A DNA stretch of 64,000 nt from Pedobacter sp. MR2016-24 (GCF_026239655.1 NZ_JAPIVO010000009.1:310001-374000); one strand, 5' to 3'. Numbered from the stretch's first letter, positions 53,151 through 62,048 are shown. The notes: generated by a model not told the origin, from the letters alone. Numbers and translations are program-made.

Positions 53151-53630
53151 TTACTGCATAAATCCTCTTTTATGAAAAGTGAATTCCGGGTAGGGGATAT
53201 TCAGGTCATTAGTCGTGGCGTAATAGGGCTCATCGCCTTTAATCTTTATCTCAGATTTGCGAACGTGGACCCAATTTCCATCTTCCAGGTACTGATAGTA
53301 AGCTTTTCCCCTTTTCCAGTTGGGATTGACCAGCAGTGTGATCTTTATGCTCGGGTTATTTTGATCGTAATGAGGATAACCCAGGAGATTAATCATTAAC
53401 TGATCTCCTTCCTGCAAAGTATTGATAATTCTGTATTCACCTTTAATTTCTGTTTTAAAGGATTTTGATTTTTGTGCTTTTAAAATCGAGAAATCACATG
53501 TGCCCGTTATGAGTCTGTTTTCCTTATTGACGGAAACATTAAGAAAGAGCACAGGAGAATGCAGATCCAGATTTAAAATGGTCATCCATAATCTTAGCGG
53601 TGTTATTTCGTGAGTGATTTCGTTGTACAT
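53151..53630 (-). CDS. Hypothetical protein
   Basis: This 159-residue protein has no signal or membrane span. It shows alternating strands (TILNLDLHSPVLFLNVSV, FKTEIKGEYRIINTL) suggesting a beta-rich, soluble fold. I do not recognise a family. The reading frame is supported by even composition, its own terminator and a long intergenic leader. It is divergent from the fdtA gene. Confidence 0.6.
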   Translation of the reverse strand: MYNEITHEITPLRLWMTILNLDLHSPVLFLNVSVNKENRLITGTCDFSILKAQKSKSFKTEIKGEYRIINTLQEGDQLMINLLGYPHYDQNNPSIKITLLVNPNWKRGKAYYQYLEDGNWVHVRKSEIKIKGDEPYYATTNDLNIPYPEFTFHKRGFMQ

Positions 53631-53802
53631 AATGCTATCTTTTAATAATAATCAAATTAATGCTTTTAGATTCACCCCTATATCCGTATAAATACGTCTT
53701 AGCCAAAACAGGTGTTTTTACCTGCTATGAAATGATGCGGATCTAAACCCTGCTTTTTCTGTAGAATTGAACTAATAAAATTATTTATGTCGGGATAAAA
53801 AT

Positions 53803-53810
53803 TACATTTG
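53803..53810 (+). promoter_or_regulatory. -7 promoter element for fdtA/fdtB
   Basis: TACATTTG is an exact TAnnTTTG match, 54 bases before the ATG at 53865. A T-rich stretch about 20 bases upstream may act as the -33 half. Confidence 0.45.
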
Positions 53811-53864
53811 CACTATCACCCTTTAAAATTAGCGATCCAGCACACCGGGTTGTAAAGAAATATA

Positions 53865-54236
53865 ATGGCCCATATCATAGACATTAAAACTTTTAAAGAC
53901 AGCAGAGGCATTTTGACTGTTCTTGACAATGTTGTTCCATTCGAAATCAAGCGCCTCTTCTATATCTATGCTGTTGATGATACCGAGAGAGGCGGGCACC
54001 GCCATCATGAAACACATCAGGCTGCAATCTGTATCAAAGGTGCCTGCAAAATCACCAATAACAATGATAAAACCGTAGAGGTATTTGAACTGGACAGTCC
54101 TGAAAAGTGCCTTATCCTGCTGCCGGAAGACTGGCATGTGATGTATGATTTTACTCCGGATGCTATATTACTGGTGCTCGCCTCCACTGCCTTTGATCCT
54201 AAAGATTATATCTATGAGCCTTATGATACCCTATGA
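53865..54236 (+). CDS. fdtA: dTDP-4-oxo-6-deoxyglucose-3,4-ketoisomerase
   Basis: This 123-residue cupin enzyme moves the keto group of dTDP-4-keto-6-deoxyglucose to C3, giving the substrate for a C3 aminotransferase. The key histidines are in GGHRHHETHQ (43-52). ILLPEDWHVMYDF near 87-100 is the second cupin block. The QdtA/FdtA/WxcM family is recognised by this set. The product ring configuration (galacto or gluco) cannot be told. The aminotransferase gene overlaps its 3' end by 14 bases. An acetyltransferase (FdtC type) is not in the window. Confidence 0.9.
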   Translation: MAHIIDIKTFKDSRGILTVLDNVVPFEIKRLFYIYAVDDTERGGHRHHETHQAAICIKGACKITNNNDKTVEVFELDSPEKCLILLPEDWHVMYDFTPDAILLVLASTAFDPKDYIYEPYDTL

Positions 54237-55323
54237 GAATTTAAATACACTCAATAAATCATTCGAAGAGAAATTCAGGGATAAATTCTCCCGTTTTCTT
54301 GATAAAGGCTGGTATGTGCTGGGTGAAGAAGTAACACACTTCGAAAACGAGTTCTCTGCATACCATGGTGCTGCCTATACCACAGGCGTTGCAAACGGAC
54401 TTGACGCGTTGTTTCTTTCTTTAAAATGTTGTGCCTTTAACAAAGGGGCTGAGGTCATTGTACCATCCAACACCTATATAGCTACCATATTGGCTATTAT
54501 ACACTGTGATCTGGTGCCGGTGTTGGTAGAGCCGGAGAGCAGGACCTATAATATAGACCCAAAAAAGATAGCTGAAGCCGTTACTGACAATACTGTAGCA
54601 ATACTGGTCGTTCATCTTTACGGTCGATGCTGTGAAATGGATCCGATAATCGAAATTGCCGCTCAGCATCAGCTTAAAATAATTGAAGACTGTGCACAGG
54701 CACATGGCGCGAAATATAAAGGCCAGCTGGCAGGAACATTTGGTGATTTTGGTGCGTTCAGCTTTTATCCAACAAAAAATCTCGGTGCGCTTGGTGATGC
54801 AGGGGCGATCATCTGTAAATCAGCAGCTGATTTCAGTAAGCTTAAACAGCTAAGAAATTATGGATCTGAAAAGAAATACCATAATAGTGTGATTGGTTAC
54901 AATTCCAGACTCGATGAACTTCAGGCCTCTTTTTTAAGAGTAAAGCTGCCGCATCTCAATGAGATCAATACACATAAACGAAAGCTTGCGGCTTTATATG
55001 CGCTTCATCTTGATCCTTCATTCATTAAGCCGGTAGAAAGTCCTGATTTTTATCACGTATATCATATTTACAATATACTGCATCCTGAAAGAAACCGTTT
55101 AAAGCAATACCTGGCAGATCATGGAATAATGACCGAAATCCATTACCCGGTAGCTCCTCATCATCAGGAAGCTTTAAAAGGAATTTTAAAAAGCTATGAC
55201 TATCCGATTGCGGAAAAGATTCATGAAACAACGCTTAGCCTGCCCTGTTCATTTGTGCATACTGAAAAAGATATCCTGCATGTCATCAGTATTTTAAATG
55301 CATTTGTCAATAAGCTTTTTTAG
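54223..55323 (+). CDS. fdtB: DegT/DnrJ/EryC1-type sugar aminotransferase
   Basis: I use the ATG at 54223 (MIPYENLNTLN), overlapping fdtA by 14 bases; the frame also extends back to 54145 but that would be unlikely. The 366-residue PLP enzyme has VLGEEVTHFENEFSAYHG near 35-52, ANGLDALFLSLK, IVPSNTYIATILAI, EDCAQAHGAKYKG near 162-174 and the PLP lysine K185 in SFYPTKNLGALGDAG. With FdtA it should make a dTDP-3-amino-3,6-dideoxyhexose for surface polysaccharides. The symbol is by context: the QdtB type is possible. Confidence 0.9.
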   Translation: MIPYENLNTLNKSFEEKFRDKFSRFLDKGWYVLGEEVTHFENEFSAYHGAAYTTGVANGLDALFLSLKCCAFNKGAEVIVPSNTYIATILAIIHCDLVPVLVEPESRTYNIDPKKIAEAVTDNTVAILVVHLYGRCCEMDPIIEIAAQHQLKIIEDCAQAHGAKYKGQLAGTFGDFGAFSFYPTKNLGALGDAGAIICKSAADFSKLKQLRNYGSEKKYHNSVIGYNSRLDELQASFLRVKLPHLNEINTHKRKLAALYALHLDPSFIKPVESPDFYHVYHIYNILHPERNRLKQYLADHGIMTEIHYPVAPHHQEALKGILKSYDYPIAEKIHETTLSLPCSFVHTEKDILHVISILNAFVNKLF

Positions 55324-55337
55324 CTATAAATATTCAC

Positions 55338-55345
55338 TAATTTTG
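55338..55345 (+). promoter_or_regulatory. -7 promoter element for the GHKL ATPase gene
   Basis: TAATTTTG is an exact TAnnTTTG match, 22 bases before the ATG at 55367. A T-run at 55316-55321 at the end of fdtB may be the -33 region, so this gene has its own promoter. Confidence 0.45.
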
Positions 55346-55366
55346 GATTCAAATCCTTCCGCAATT

Positions 55367-56617
55367 ATGTCAAATAATGTAAATATTACTTCAAATGGTA
55401 TTCAGAAAGTTCTTCGTAATTATAATGAAAAGCAGGCACTTTCTGAATATATATGGAATGGCTTTGATGCAAAGGCAGATGCCGTAGAGATTATTTACAC
55501 CGCTAATGCACTGGGATTCATTGATAGTCTGGAGATTATAGACAATGGCTACGGTATCAATTTTAAAAACCTTAAAGCAAAGTTCGATCCCTTTTATGAA
55601 TCAGAAAAGGCAAAACAACTCGGGGCTAATAAGAATAAATCTGTAATGCATGGTAAAAACGGGGTTGGGCGACTCACGTTTTTTAAGTTCGCTAATGATG
55701 CTGAATGGCAGACTACCTTTCTGCAGAACGAAGTATTGAAAAGCGGGCGTATTCAGATTGGGGTCTCTGCTTTGAACAATTACCAGGCACATCTGCTGGA
55801 GATACCGCTTAGCAGTAAAAGTGGAACGCGGGTTTTGTTTTCTAACTTAAAGATATCCGATGATTACCTGGTGCAGGAAATTATTCCCTACCTGAAAGCT
55901 GAATTTTGCTGGTTCCTTGAACTGAATAAAAAAAGAGGATTTACCATACTCATCAATGGTGAAGCGCTGGATTATACTGACAATATCCTGCATTATGAAG
56001 AGGATATTGAAATTAAATACGATGATAGCAATACCTTATTCAGGCTCAAATTTGTACAATGGAAAGAGTCCCTGCACCGTGAACTTTCTAAAGCTTATTT
56101 TATCAATGAAAAAGGGGAAGAAATGCATAAAGAATATACAACGCTGAATAAAAAAGCGGACGAATATTTCCACAGCGTATATATTGAAAGTGAGTTTTTT
56201 ACGGATTTTGATTTCAATGGATCCGAATTTGATACACAGGTAAGGTTATATAACAGGTCTAAATCTGCCCCGGAATTTAAATTCCTGACCAAAAAAGTAA
56301 ATGAATTTTTAAGAGATAAAAGAAAACCCTTTTTAAAGGAATACTCTGGTAAACTGATCGAGAAATATGAGGATGACGGTATTTTACCCCTGGATAAAAC
56401 CGGAAGGGAAAACCTGTTAAAAGTACTGCGTTCTTTATATGAGATCCAGCCTAAACTTTTTAGCAACCTGAGTATTGACCAGAAAAAAACAATAGTGGCA
56501 TTGTTCAATACATTATTACAATCCAATCAGAAAGCCCAGATCATTAGCATACTTGAACACATTATTGAGCTGGAGGAAGAAGAAAAGACGGAGCTCAAAG
56601 CATTACTGGGTAATTAA
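55367..56617 (+). CDS. Orphan GHKL (Hsp90/MutL-like) ATPase
   Basis: I start at the ATG at 55367 (MSNNVNITSNGIQKVLRNYNE); an upstream start at 55298 would overlap fdtB. The 416-residue protein has a Bergerat-fold ATPase domain: EYIWNGFDAKAD (Glu27 and Asn31), IIDNGYGIN (Asp59) and HGKNGVGRLTFFK (96-108). A middle region of about 180 residues and a helical C-terminus (about 330-416) with LEHIIELEEEEKTELKAL follow. No histidine-kinase phospho-site or MutL endonuclease motif is seen. It could be a MORC-like or Hsp90-like ATPase, a class that also includes defence proteins. Function is unknown. Confidence 0.8.
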   Translation: MSNNVNITSNGIQKVLRNYNEKQALSEYIWNGFDAKADAVEIIYTANALGFIDSLEIIDNGYGINFKNLKAKFDPFYESEKAKQLGANKNKSVMHGKNGVGRLTFFKFANDAEWQTTFLQNEVLKSGRIQIGVSALNNYQAHLLEIPLSSKSGTRVLFSNLKISDDYLVQEIIPYLKAEFCWFLELNKKRGFTILINGEALDYTDNILHYEEDIEIKYDDSNTLFRLKFVQWKESLHRELSKAYFINEKGEEMHKEYTTLNKKADEYFHSVYIESEFFTDFDFNGSEFDTQVRLYNRSKSAPEFKFLTKKVNEFLRDKRKPFLKEYSGKLIEKYEDDGILPLDKTGRENLLKVLRSLYEIQPKLFSNLSIDQKKTIVALFNTLLQSNQKAQIISILEHIIELEEEEKTELKALLGN

Positions 56618-56634
56618 GAAACCCTGATTGCAAT

Positions 56635-57315
56635 TTAATTGACAGACATTTTTTTCTTTAAGATTTCCCGTGATTCTTTTCCGGACAGAATAACTGGTTT
56701 GAAGCTGATGGATTCCAATGGAAGATCTGTTGAATTAGTGGCGACGCTATTGATGGCCTCTGCCACATCCATACCGGCTATAATTTCTCCAAATACGGTA
56801 TAATCGTTATCCAGATGCGGTGTTCCGCCAATTGATTTGTAGATCTCCCGTTGCGCCTGAGAAAATTTAACACCCTTCTTCTGCTCAATCGCATCCAGTT
56901 GGGCATCTGTTTGCTTTTTTCCCTCTACCAGATAGATCTGGTTGATATAGGAGCTCTTTGCCGGATTATCGTTTCTTCCCATTCCTAATGCTCCTTTTTT
57001 ATGAAAAAGGAGCGGATTAATCTCTGCAGCTATACGTACAATTGGAATTTCGGGATGTTGTTTCTCACGTTCCAGGATAGGATCATCCAGTTCACCTGCC
57101 TGACTCACAAAGGATTTGATCACTCTGTTAAACCGGGCACCGTCAAACACTCCTTTTTTGATGTTTTTGAGAAACGCATCTCTGTGTTTCGGCGTTTGAT
57201 CATATAATAATAAAGTGATATCTCCTTTACTCGTTATTAGTTTTACAAGCGATGTCTGTGCCTTCAGTCCAAGTGTGAAGGAAGTAAATAGCAGAATTGT
57301 ACAGAGTAGTTTCAT
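56635..57315 (-). CDS. Secreted cyclophilin-type peptidyl-prolyl isomerase
   Basis: I start at the ATG at 57315 (MKLLCTILLFTSFTLGLKAQ), which begins a signal peptide; an upstream frame start at 57351 would add 12 residues. The 226-residue enzyme speeds proline isomerisation in exported proteins. Cyclophilin signs are DGARFNRVIKSFVSQAGE near 64-80, an insertion with KKTDAQLDAIEQK near 140-155, and YTVFGEIIAGMDVAEAINSV near 175-194. The gene follows lspA by 4 bases, so both envelope functions are produced together. Confidence 0.9.
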   Translation of the reverse strand: MKLLCTILLFTSFTLGLKAQTSLVKLITSKGDITLLLYDQTPKHRDAFLKNIKKGVFDGARFNRVIKSFVSQAGELDDPILEREKQHPEIPIVRIAAEINPLLFHKKGALGMGRNDNPAKSSYINQIYLVEGKKQTDAQLDAIEQKKGVKFSQAQREIYKSIGGTPHLDNDYTVFGEIIAGMDVAEAINSVATNSTDLPLESISFKPVILSGKESREILKKKMSVN

Positions 57316-57319
57316 TATT

Positions 57320-57802
57320 TTATTTTTTTGAAAGATACAGATTAGAGACAATCATCACCATTCCTATCAGAATAGAGACATCGCCAATATTAAAAATGCC
57401 GGTCTTAAATATAAACAAATCGATATGCAGAAAGTCGGTCACAGATCCATAAAACAATCTGTCGGTCAGGTTTCCTAATCCTCCGCCAATCACAAAACAA
57501 ATTCCGATAACCAATAAGTCAGGCATATTGCTTCGGGTCACTAATAGGTACATCCCATAAAATATGGCGATCAGAGGAATCAGCGTCAGGAAAATAAACT
57601 TTACTGATCCGGATAGTGAATCCCCCGTACTCAGAAAAGCTCCCCGGTTTTCTACCTTCATCAGGATAAGATGTTTGCCAATAATTTCAATGGTTTCATG
57701 ATAAACCAGTCGCTGACGCGCAATGCTTTTTGACACCTGATCTGCCGCAGCATTGGAGAAGATAAGCAGCAGGATATATACGTTTCTTAATTGGGTTTTC
57801 AT
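57320..57802 (-). CDS. lspA: Lipoprotein signal peptidase (LspA-like)
   Basis: I choose the ATG at 57802 (MKTQLRNVYILLL), giving 160 residues; frame starts up to 57856 add a polar acidic tail. LspA cleaves signal peptides of diacylglyceryl-lipoproteins. The two catalytic Asp are in SVTDFLHI and FNIGDVSI, and GGGLGNLTDRLFYGS and ENRGAFLS are family motifs. Four spans are visible. The N-terminal part has AAADQVSK, where DQ is the usual conserved pair. The neighbour lepB is transcribed divergently. It may be a second LspA in this genome. Confidence 0.85.
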   Translation of the reverse strand: MKTQLRNVYILLLIFSNAAADQVSKSIARQRLVYHETIEIIGKHLILMKVENRGAFLSTGDSLSGSVKFIFLTLIPLIAIFYGMYLLVTRSNMPDLLVIGICFVIGGGLGNLTDRLFYGSVTDFLHIDLFIFKTGIFNIGDVSILIGMVMIVSNLYLSKK

Positions 57803-57858
57803 TGCTGCTATTTGTTTCGCCATAAACATAGCCATTTCATCATCATTTTCAAACAAGG

Positions 57859-57884
57859 GGCAATTGTAACATACCTGAATTGCC
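57859..57884. promoter_or_regulatory. Inverted repeat between divergent lspA and lepB
   Basis: GGCAATT (57859-57865) and AATTGCC (57878-57884) form a perfect 7-bp inverted repeat with a 12-base spacer, in the divergent control region. It could be an operator shared by both signal peptidase genes, but this rests on symmetry only. Confidence 0.3.
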
Positions 57885-57909
57885 TATGTCTAAATAAAAA
57901 CAGATAAAG

Positions 57910-59106
57910 ATGTGGTTTAAAAAGAAAACAATTTCGGCTGATGCAAAAAAAAAGGTGAAATCCAAAAGCAGGGAGTGGGCCGATGCCATTATTTTTGCCG
58001 TTGTGGCAGCTACATTGATCCGCGTTTTTTTTATTGAGGCTTACGTGATTCCATCCGGGTCTATGGAAAGATCAATGTTAATCGGCGATTACCTCTTTGT
58101 AAGTAAGCTGAATTATGGCGCGAGGATACCGATGACACCGGTGGCCTTTCCTTTTGCACATCATACTTTACCGCTTACAAAATATACAAAAGCCTACTGG
58201 GAAGGCGTGCAGTGGAGATACAGGAGATTGCCTGGCTTGCAGGAAATCAAAAGAAATGATGTAATTGTTTTTAATTATCCCGAGGGAGATACGGTTGCAC
58301 TGGAAAATCAGGAGGCCAGCTACTATGAATTAGTACGTCACATGGGCAGACAGGCTGTATATGCACAGTATACAATTACTTCCCGCCCGGTAGATAAACG
58401 AGAGAACTTTATTAAGCGTTGCATCGGGATCAGCGGCGATACGATAGCAATCAAAGATGGTTTGGTTTTCGTCAACAATAAAGCCGTTCCCTTACCAAAT
58501 ACCGGTCAGACAGATTACCTGGTCACCTTTAAAAATAGTGATATCAACTTTTCCGTATTTGAGGAATTGGGTTTTGTGATTAAGAACGATATTGTTGCAG
58601 TTTCACAAAACACCTATCAGTTTACAGGTTCTCCTGCAATGATGGATAAAGTAAAATCAATGGATTTCGTAGCCGCTGTTACCAATAGAAATGCGGGTAA
58701 AGATGAGCAGGATCCGGACATTTACCCACATGATCCCAAACAGCATTCAAATATGGATAATCTGGGGCCTGTAATTGTTCCGAAAAAAGGCTGGACAATT
58801 CAGCTGGATAGTGCAACCATACTCAGGTATGCCAGGTCTATCCGTATTTATGAAGGTCACACACTGGAACAAAAAGGGACAGTCTATCTGATCAATGGTA
58901 AACCCGCTACCACTTACACTTTTAAAATGAACTACTATTGGATGATGGGGGACAACCGCCATAATTCTGCAGATTCACGTTACTGGAGTTTTGTTCCCGA
59001 AGATCATATTGTAGGCAAAGCTTTATTTATATGGATGAGCTATGATAATGAGGCTTCATTTTTTCACAAAATCCGCTGGAGTCGTCTGTTTAGGCTGATA
59101 CATTAA
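57910..59106 (+). CDS. lepB: Signal peptidase I
   Basis: This 398-residue membrane protease removes signal peptides from exported proteins. An N-terminal span (about 25-45) is followed by the catalytic Ser51 in IPSGSMERSM and Lys169 in NFIKRCIGISGD. GDNRHNSADSRYWSFVP near 350-367 is the C-terminal conserved block. It is longer than the E. coli enzyme owing to an insertion of ~120 residues between the conserved blocks, common in Bacteroidota. Divergent from lspA. The start gives MWFKKKTISADAKKK, with a positively charged end. Confidence 0.95.
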   Translation: MWFKKKTISADAKKKVKSKSREWADAIIFAVVAATLIRVFFIEAYVIPSGSMERSMLIGDYLFVSKLNYGARIPMTPVAFPFAHHTLPLTKYTKAYWEGVQWRYRRLPGLQEIKRNDVIVFNYPEGDTVALENQEASYYELVRHMGRQAVYAQYTITSRPVDKRENFIKRCIGISGDTIAIKDGLVFVNNKAVPLPNTGQTDYLVTFKNSDINFSVFEELGFVIKNDIVAVSQNTYQFTGSPAMMDKVKSMDFVAAVTNRNAGKDEQDPDIYPHDPKQHSNMDNLGPVIVPKKGWTIQLDSATILRYARSIRIYEGHTLEQKGTVYLINGKPATTYTFKMNYYWMMGDNRHNSADSRYWSFVPEDHIVGKALFIWMSYDNEASFFHKIRWSRLFRLIH

Positions 59107-59166
59107 AAACAGAAAAGGCTGCACCTTGTTATAGCTATCATCATACATTAAGAATAGCTACATACC

Positions 59167-59622
59167 ATGGAAAAGAAGAAAGACTCATTTTTCGAGAGAA
59201 TGTCAACCGCAATTACCTGTTTTACAGGAAGTTCAACTGCATTTGGAATCGCACTGGGCGTGGTGATTATCTGGGGAATAACAGGCCCTTTATTTAAATA
59301 CTCAGATACCTGGCAGCTCGTTATTAATACAGGAACAACCATTGTTACCTTTTTAATGGTCTTCCTCATTCAGAAGTCGCAGAACAAAGACTCAAAAGCC
59401 ATTCAGCTGAAATTAAATGAACTGATTGCTGCCAGCAGACATGCCAGTAACAGGATGGTGGATATAGAAGATCTCACAGAAGAGGAACTGGATACCCTGC
59501 ATAAGTATTATCAAAAACTTTCCGATATCTCGGAGGAAGATGATGATATACATAAGTCGCACTCCATTGATGCTGCAGAGGATTTACAAGATCAAAAATC
59601 TAACGAACAAAGGCTTGATTAA
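59167..59622 (+). CDS. Low-affinity iron permease-family protein
   Basis: This 151-residue protein has two membrane spans (about 25-45 and 52-70) and the family section MSTAITCFTGSSTAFGIALGVVIIWGITGP and TNTGTTIVTFLMVFLIQKSQNKDSKAIQLKLNEL, split over residues 12-90. The C-terminal third is acidic. The family was named after yeast Fet4 but bacterial members may not carry iron. It ends at a long hairpin terminator. The start is the ATG at 59167, 60 bases after lepB. Confidence 0.8.
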   Translation: MEKKKDSFFERMSTAITCFTGSSTAFGIALGVVIIWGITGPLFKYSDTWQLVINTGTTIVTFLMVFLIQKSQNKDSKAIQLKLNELIAASRHASNRMVDIEDLTEEELDTLHKYYQKLSDISEEDDDIHKSHSIDAAEDLQDQKSNEQRLD

Positions 59623-59623
59623 A

Positions 59624-59675
59624 TGAAGCATATAAAAAAACCGGAGCAAATGTTCCGGTTTTTTTATATGCTTCA
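59624..59675. terminator. Very long perfect hairpin terminator
   Basis: Two 22-base arms (59624-59645 and 59654-59675) are perfect reverse complements around an 8-base loop, including a CCGGA/TCCGG core and A/T runs. It terminates the convergent permease and ferritin-like genes on both strands. Confidence 0.85.
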
Positions 59676-59681
59676 CTGTAA

Positions 59682-60290
59682 TTATTCAGCAACTGCCTGC
59701 TCGTTTACAAAGCTTTCAGCAACCTGCGTTAAAGCAACGTCGGTAGCTTTTTCATTTTCTAAGGTTTGCTGTAATAAACTGGCAATTTCAGATTTACCCA
59801 TATTGTCAGCGAATACTTTCAATGTGCCATAAGTAGCAATCTCATAATGCTCAACCTTCTGTGCAGCAAGAATAAGTCCTGCGTCTCTGATCATAGTCCC
59901 TGCATCTGTATCTCCGATGATACCATCTGCTTCTTCCAGAAGACCAGCCATCGCGTCACATTTTTTTGCTGCTGCTTTTTCTCCCAGTAAAGCAAAAACC
60001 TGCTCAAGCGTGTCAATGTGCGTTTGGGTCTCTTGGGTATGCTTTTCAAAAGCTGCTGCCAATTCCGGACTGGTTGCTGCCTTTTTCATTTTTGGTAATG
60101 CTTTTACCAAATGTTTCTCAGCCCAGTAGATGTCTTTTAATTCGTCTACAAAGAATTCATGGAATTCTGAATCTTCTATTTTTGATGAACTGGCAGGCGC
60201 TTTTTTTACAGCTGTTTTTGCTGCCGCTTTCGGAGCAGTAGTTGTTTTTGCTGCCGCTTTAGTTGTTGTTTTTTTTGTTGTAGTTGCCAT
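59682..60290 (-). CDS. Ferritin-like DUF892 (YciE/YciF) protein with basic N-terminal tail
   Basis: This 202-residue protein has a DUF892 domain (about 38-200) of four helices: FHEFFVDELKDIYWAEKHLVKALPK near 42-68, THIDTLEQVFALLGEKAAAKKCDAM, and KVEHYEIATYGTL near 146-158. Acidic residues and His in these helices match the di-iron type. The first ~36 residues are Lys/Ala/Thr-rich (MATTTKKTTTKAAAK) like the tail of histone H1-type proteins, so it may bind DNA. Stress protection by a nucleoid-associated ferritin-like protein is a hypothesis. Confidence 0.85.
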   Translation of the reverse strand: MATTTKKTTTKAAAKTTTAPKAAAKTAVKKAPASSSKIEDSEFHEFFVDELKDIYWAEKHLVKALPKMKKAATSPELAAAFEKHTQETQTHIDTLEQVFALLGEKAAAKKCDAMAGLLEEADGIIGDTDAGTMIRDAGLILAAQKVEHYEIATYGTLKVFADNMGKSEIASLLQQTLENEKATDVALTQVAESFVNEQAVAE

Positions 60291-60344
60291 AGGTATATGA
60301 TTTTAGGCTATAACCTCTGGCAATTACAAAAGTTTGAAATATTT

Positions 60345-61964
60345 TTAATCTGTCTCGGCGGTAACGGGTTTAAACATTTTTTGCCTCATTTTATCATCGT
60401 GTCCATACAGGTCATTTCTGAAATTTATCAATCCGTCTTTGTCCACCCAGGCCGTAAAATAAGTGATAAATACGGGTACGGGTTGTTTTAGAGTTACCCA
60501 ATTTTCTTTCCTGGCAGCCATTGCTTTTTCAATTTTTGCTGCGTTCCACTCCGGGCGGTCAGCCAGTAAGTATTCAGCCAGCTTTTTGGGCTCTGCCAAA
60601 CGAATGCAACCATGACTAAAAGCACGTTCCTGTTCTGCAAATAATGCTTTGGCCGGTGTATCATGCAGATAGATGTTATAACTATTCGGGAAAAGAAACT
60701 TGACGCGACCTAGTGAGTTGGTATTGCCTGGTTTCTGACGAACCACCGGCAGACCATCACTATACCCGGTTTGTTCCATATTCTTTTGTGCCAGGTAGTT
60801 TTTATTCCTTTTCAGGTTGGGCAGTATTTCGGTGCGCACAATACTCGGTGGAATATTCCAATAAGGACTAAATACAATATTTTTCAGTTCATTGCTAAAA
60901 ATTACTGTCTTGTTAGCTGCTTTCCCAACAACAATACCCATGTTCAATACCTCTTTCTTTAATTCAAAAACGTGGAGTTTATATTCCGGGATGTTAACCA
61001 GGATGACCTTGCTCTCGGGCATTAAGGGGATCCAGCGCATCCGCTCCAGATTAATCAGTAATTGCTGAATACGTTGTTCTACGGGTACATTCAGTGCTTT
61101 GAGTAGAGCGGCATCAACGTAGCCGCTTTGTTTAAGTCCGAACTGTTTTTGGGCTTTTTTGACAGCGGCAGTCATTTCCTCATTAAATATCCGGGATGTG
61201 TCGCCATCTGTTAAATCTCCATAGTCGGTCAGCCGCCTTTTTAACACAGTAATCACCGCTCCCGAATCTTTTTCTTTATAGCGGGACTGAGTGGCAATGA
61301 TTTTATCCCATTTACCTCTCTGTTCGATTTTATACCAATTGATCAGCGCCTTGTTCAGCGTTTTATAATAGGCGTTAACAGGCTCCCATTCTTCAAGCTG
61401 AGTGCCTTTTTTTGCTATCAGTGAATCCAGCAGTGCTACTGCGTCGATCTTTTTTCTGGGTATATACCACTGCAAAGCCGCCGGATCTACTTTTCCGTCA
61501 TAGGCATAGGTAACGAACTTAAAAAAGTGTTGTGTAAGCTGCATCTCCAGATCCACCAGTGCTGCGCTGACTTGTACGATTGAGGTGTCTTTAGTCATCA
61601 GCACATCCAGCTGCTTTGAAACTTGTTTATCAACCACTGTACTGTCTCTGAATTCGGTTGCGTACTTTTTGTCCATCTCATAAAACACCCTTGCCTGTTC
61701 CGCCAGTCCTGTCTCTGAGAGCCATGCAAACTGGAAGTTTCTGCTGTTGTAAAAATTCCTTAAGCGGTGGGCTGCACTGTCGTCCAGTTGCTGGCCAGTA
61801 ATAAATTTTTCCATTTGCAAGCTATCTACAAACAATTTAGTAACGGCATTTTTAGGGGTAATCGTTACATCTCTCTCCACTTTTGGGGCCTGATTCTGCT
61901 TACACATGGTCAGGAATAACAATGGAATTGCCAGTAGTGGCAGGATAGGGGCTTTTATCTTCAT
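60345..61964 (-). CDS. L,D-transpeptidase (YcbB-like) lipoprotein
   Basis: I start at the ATG at 61964 (MKIKAPILPLLAIP), which gives a lipoprotein signal with LTMC near residue 20; an earlier start at 62009 would add 15 residues. The 539-residue enzyme crosslinks peptidoglycan via L,D bonds. The YkuD-type active site is FSHGCIRLAEP with the catalytic Cys near 453. YKLHVFELKKEVL and YSDGLPVVRQKPG precede it. A peptidoglycan-binding type section (KKAQKQFGLKQSGYVDAALLKAL near 265-290) supports YcbB layout. Anchoring to the membrane suits its envelope role. Confidence 0.9.
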   Translation of the reverse strand: MKIKAPILPLLAIPLLFLTMCKQNQAPKVERDVTITPKNAVTKLFVDSLQMEKFITGQQLDDSAAHRLRNFYNSRNFQFAWLSETGLAEQARVFYEMDKKYATEFRDSTVVDKQVSKQLDVLMTKDTSIVQVSAALVDLEMQLTQHFFKFVTYAYDGKVDPAALQWYIPRKKIDAVALLDSLIAKKGTQLEEWEPVNAYYKTLNKALINWYKIEQRGKWDKIIATQSRYKEKDSGAVITVLKRRLTDYGDLTDGDTSRIFNEEMTAAVKKAQKQFGLKQSGYVDAALLKALNVPVEQRIQQLLINLERMRWIPLMPESKVILVNIPEYKLHVFELKKEVLNMGIVVGKAANKTVIFSNELKNIVFSPYWNIPPSIVRTEILPNLKRNKNYLAQKNMEQTGYSDGLPVVRQKPGNTNSLGRVKFLFPNSYNIYLHDTPAKALFAEQERAFSHGCIRLAEPKKLAEYLLADRPEWNAAKIEKAMAARKENWVTLKQPVPVFITYFTAWVDKDGLINFRNDLYGHDDKMRQKMFKPVTAETD

Positions 61965-62048
61965 TATAATGAAGATAGTTATTTTTGCTTTATTTGAAAT
62001 TTTAATCACAATTTAATTTGATCAATGCGGCTATTCTAAGATTAACCC

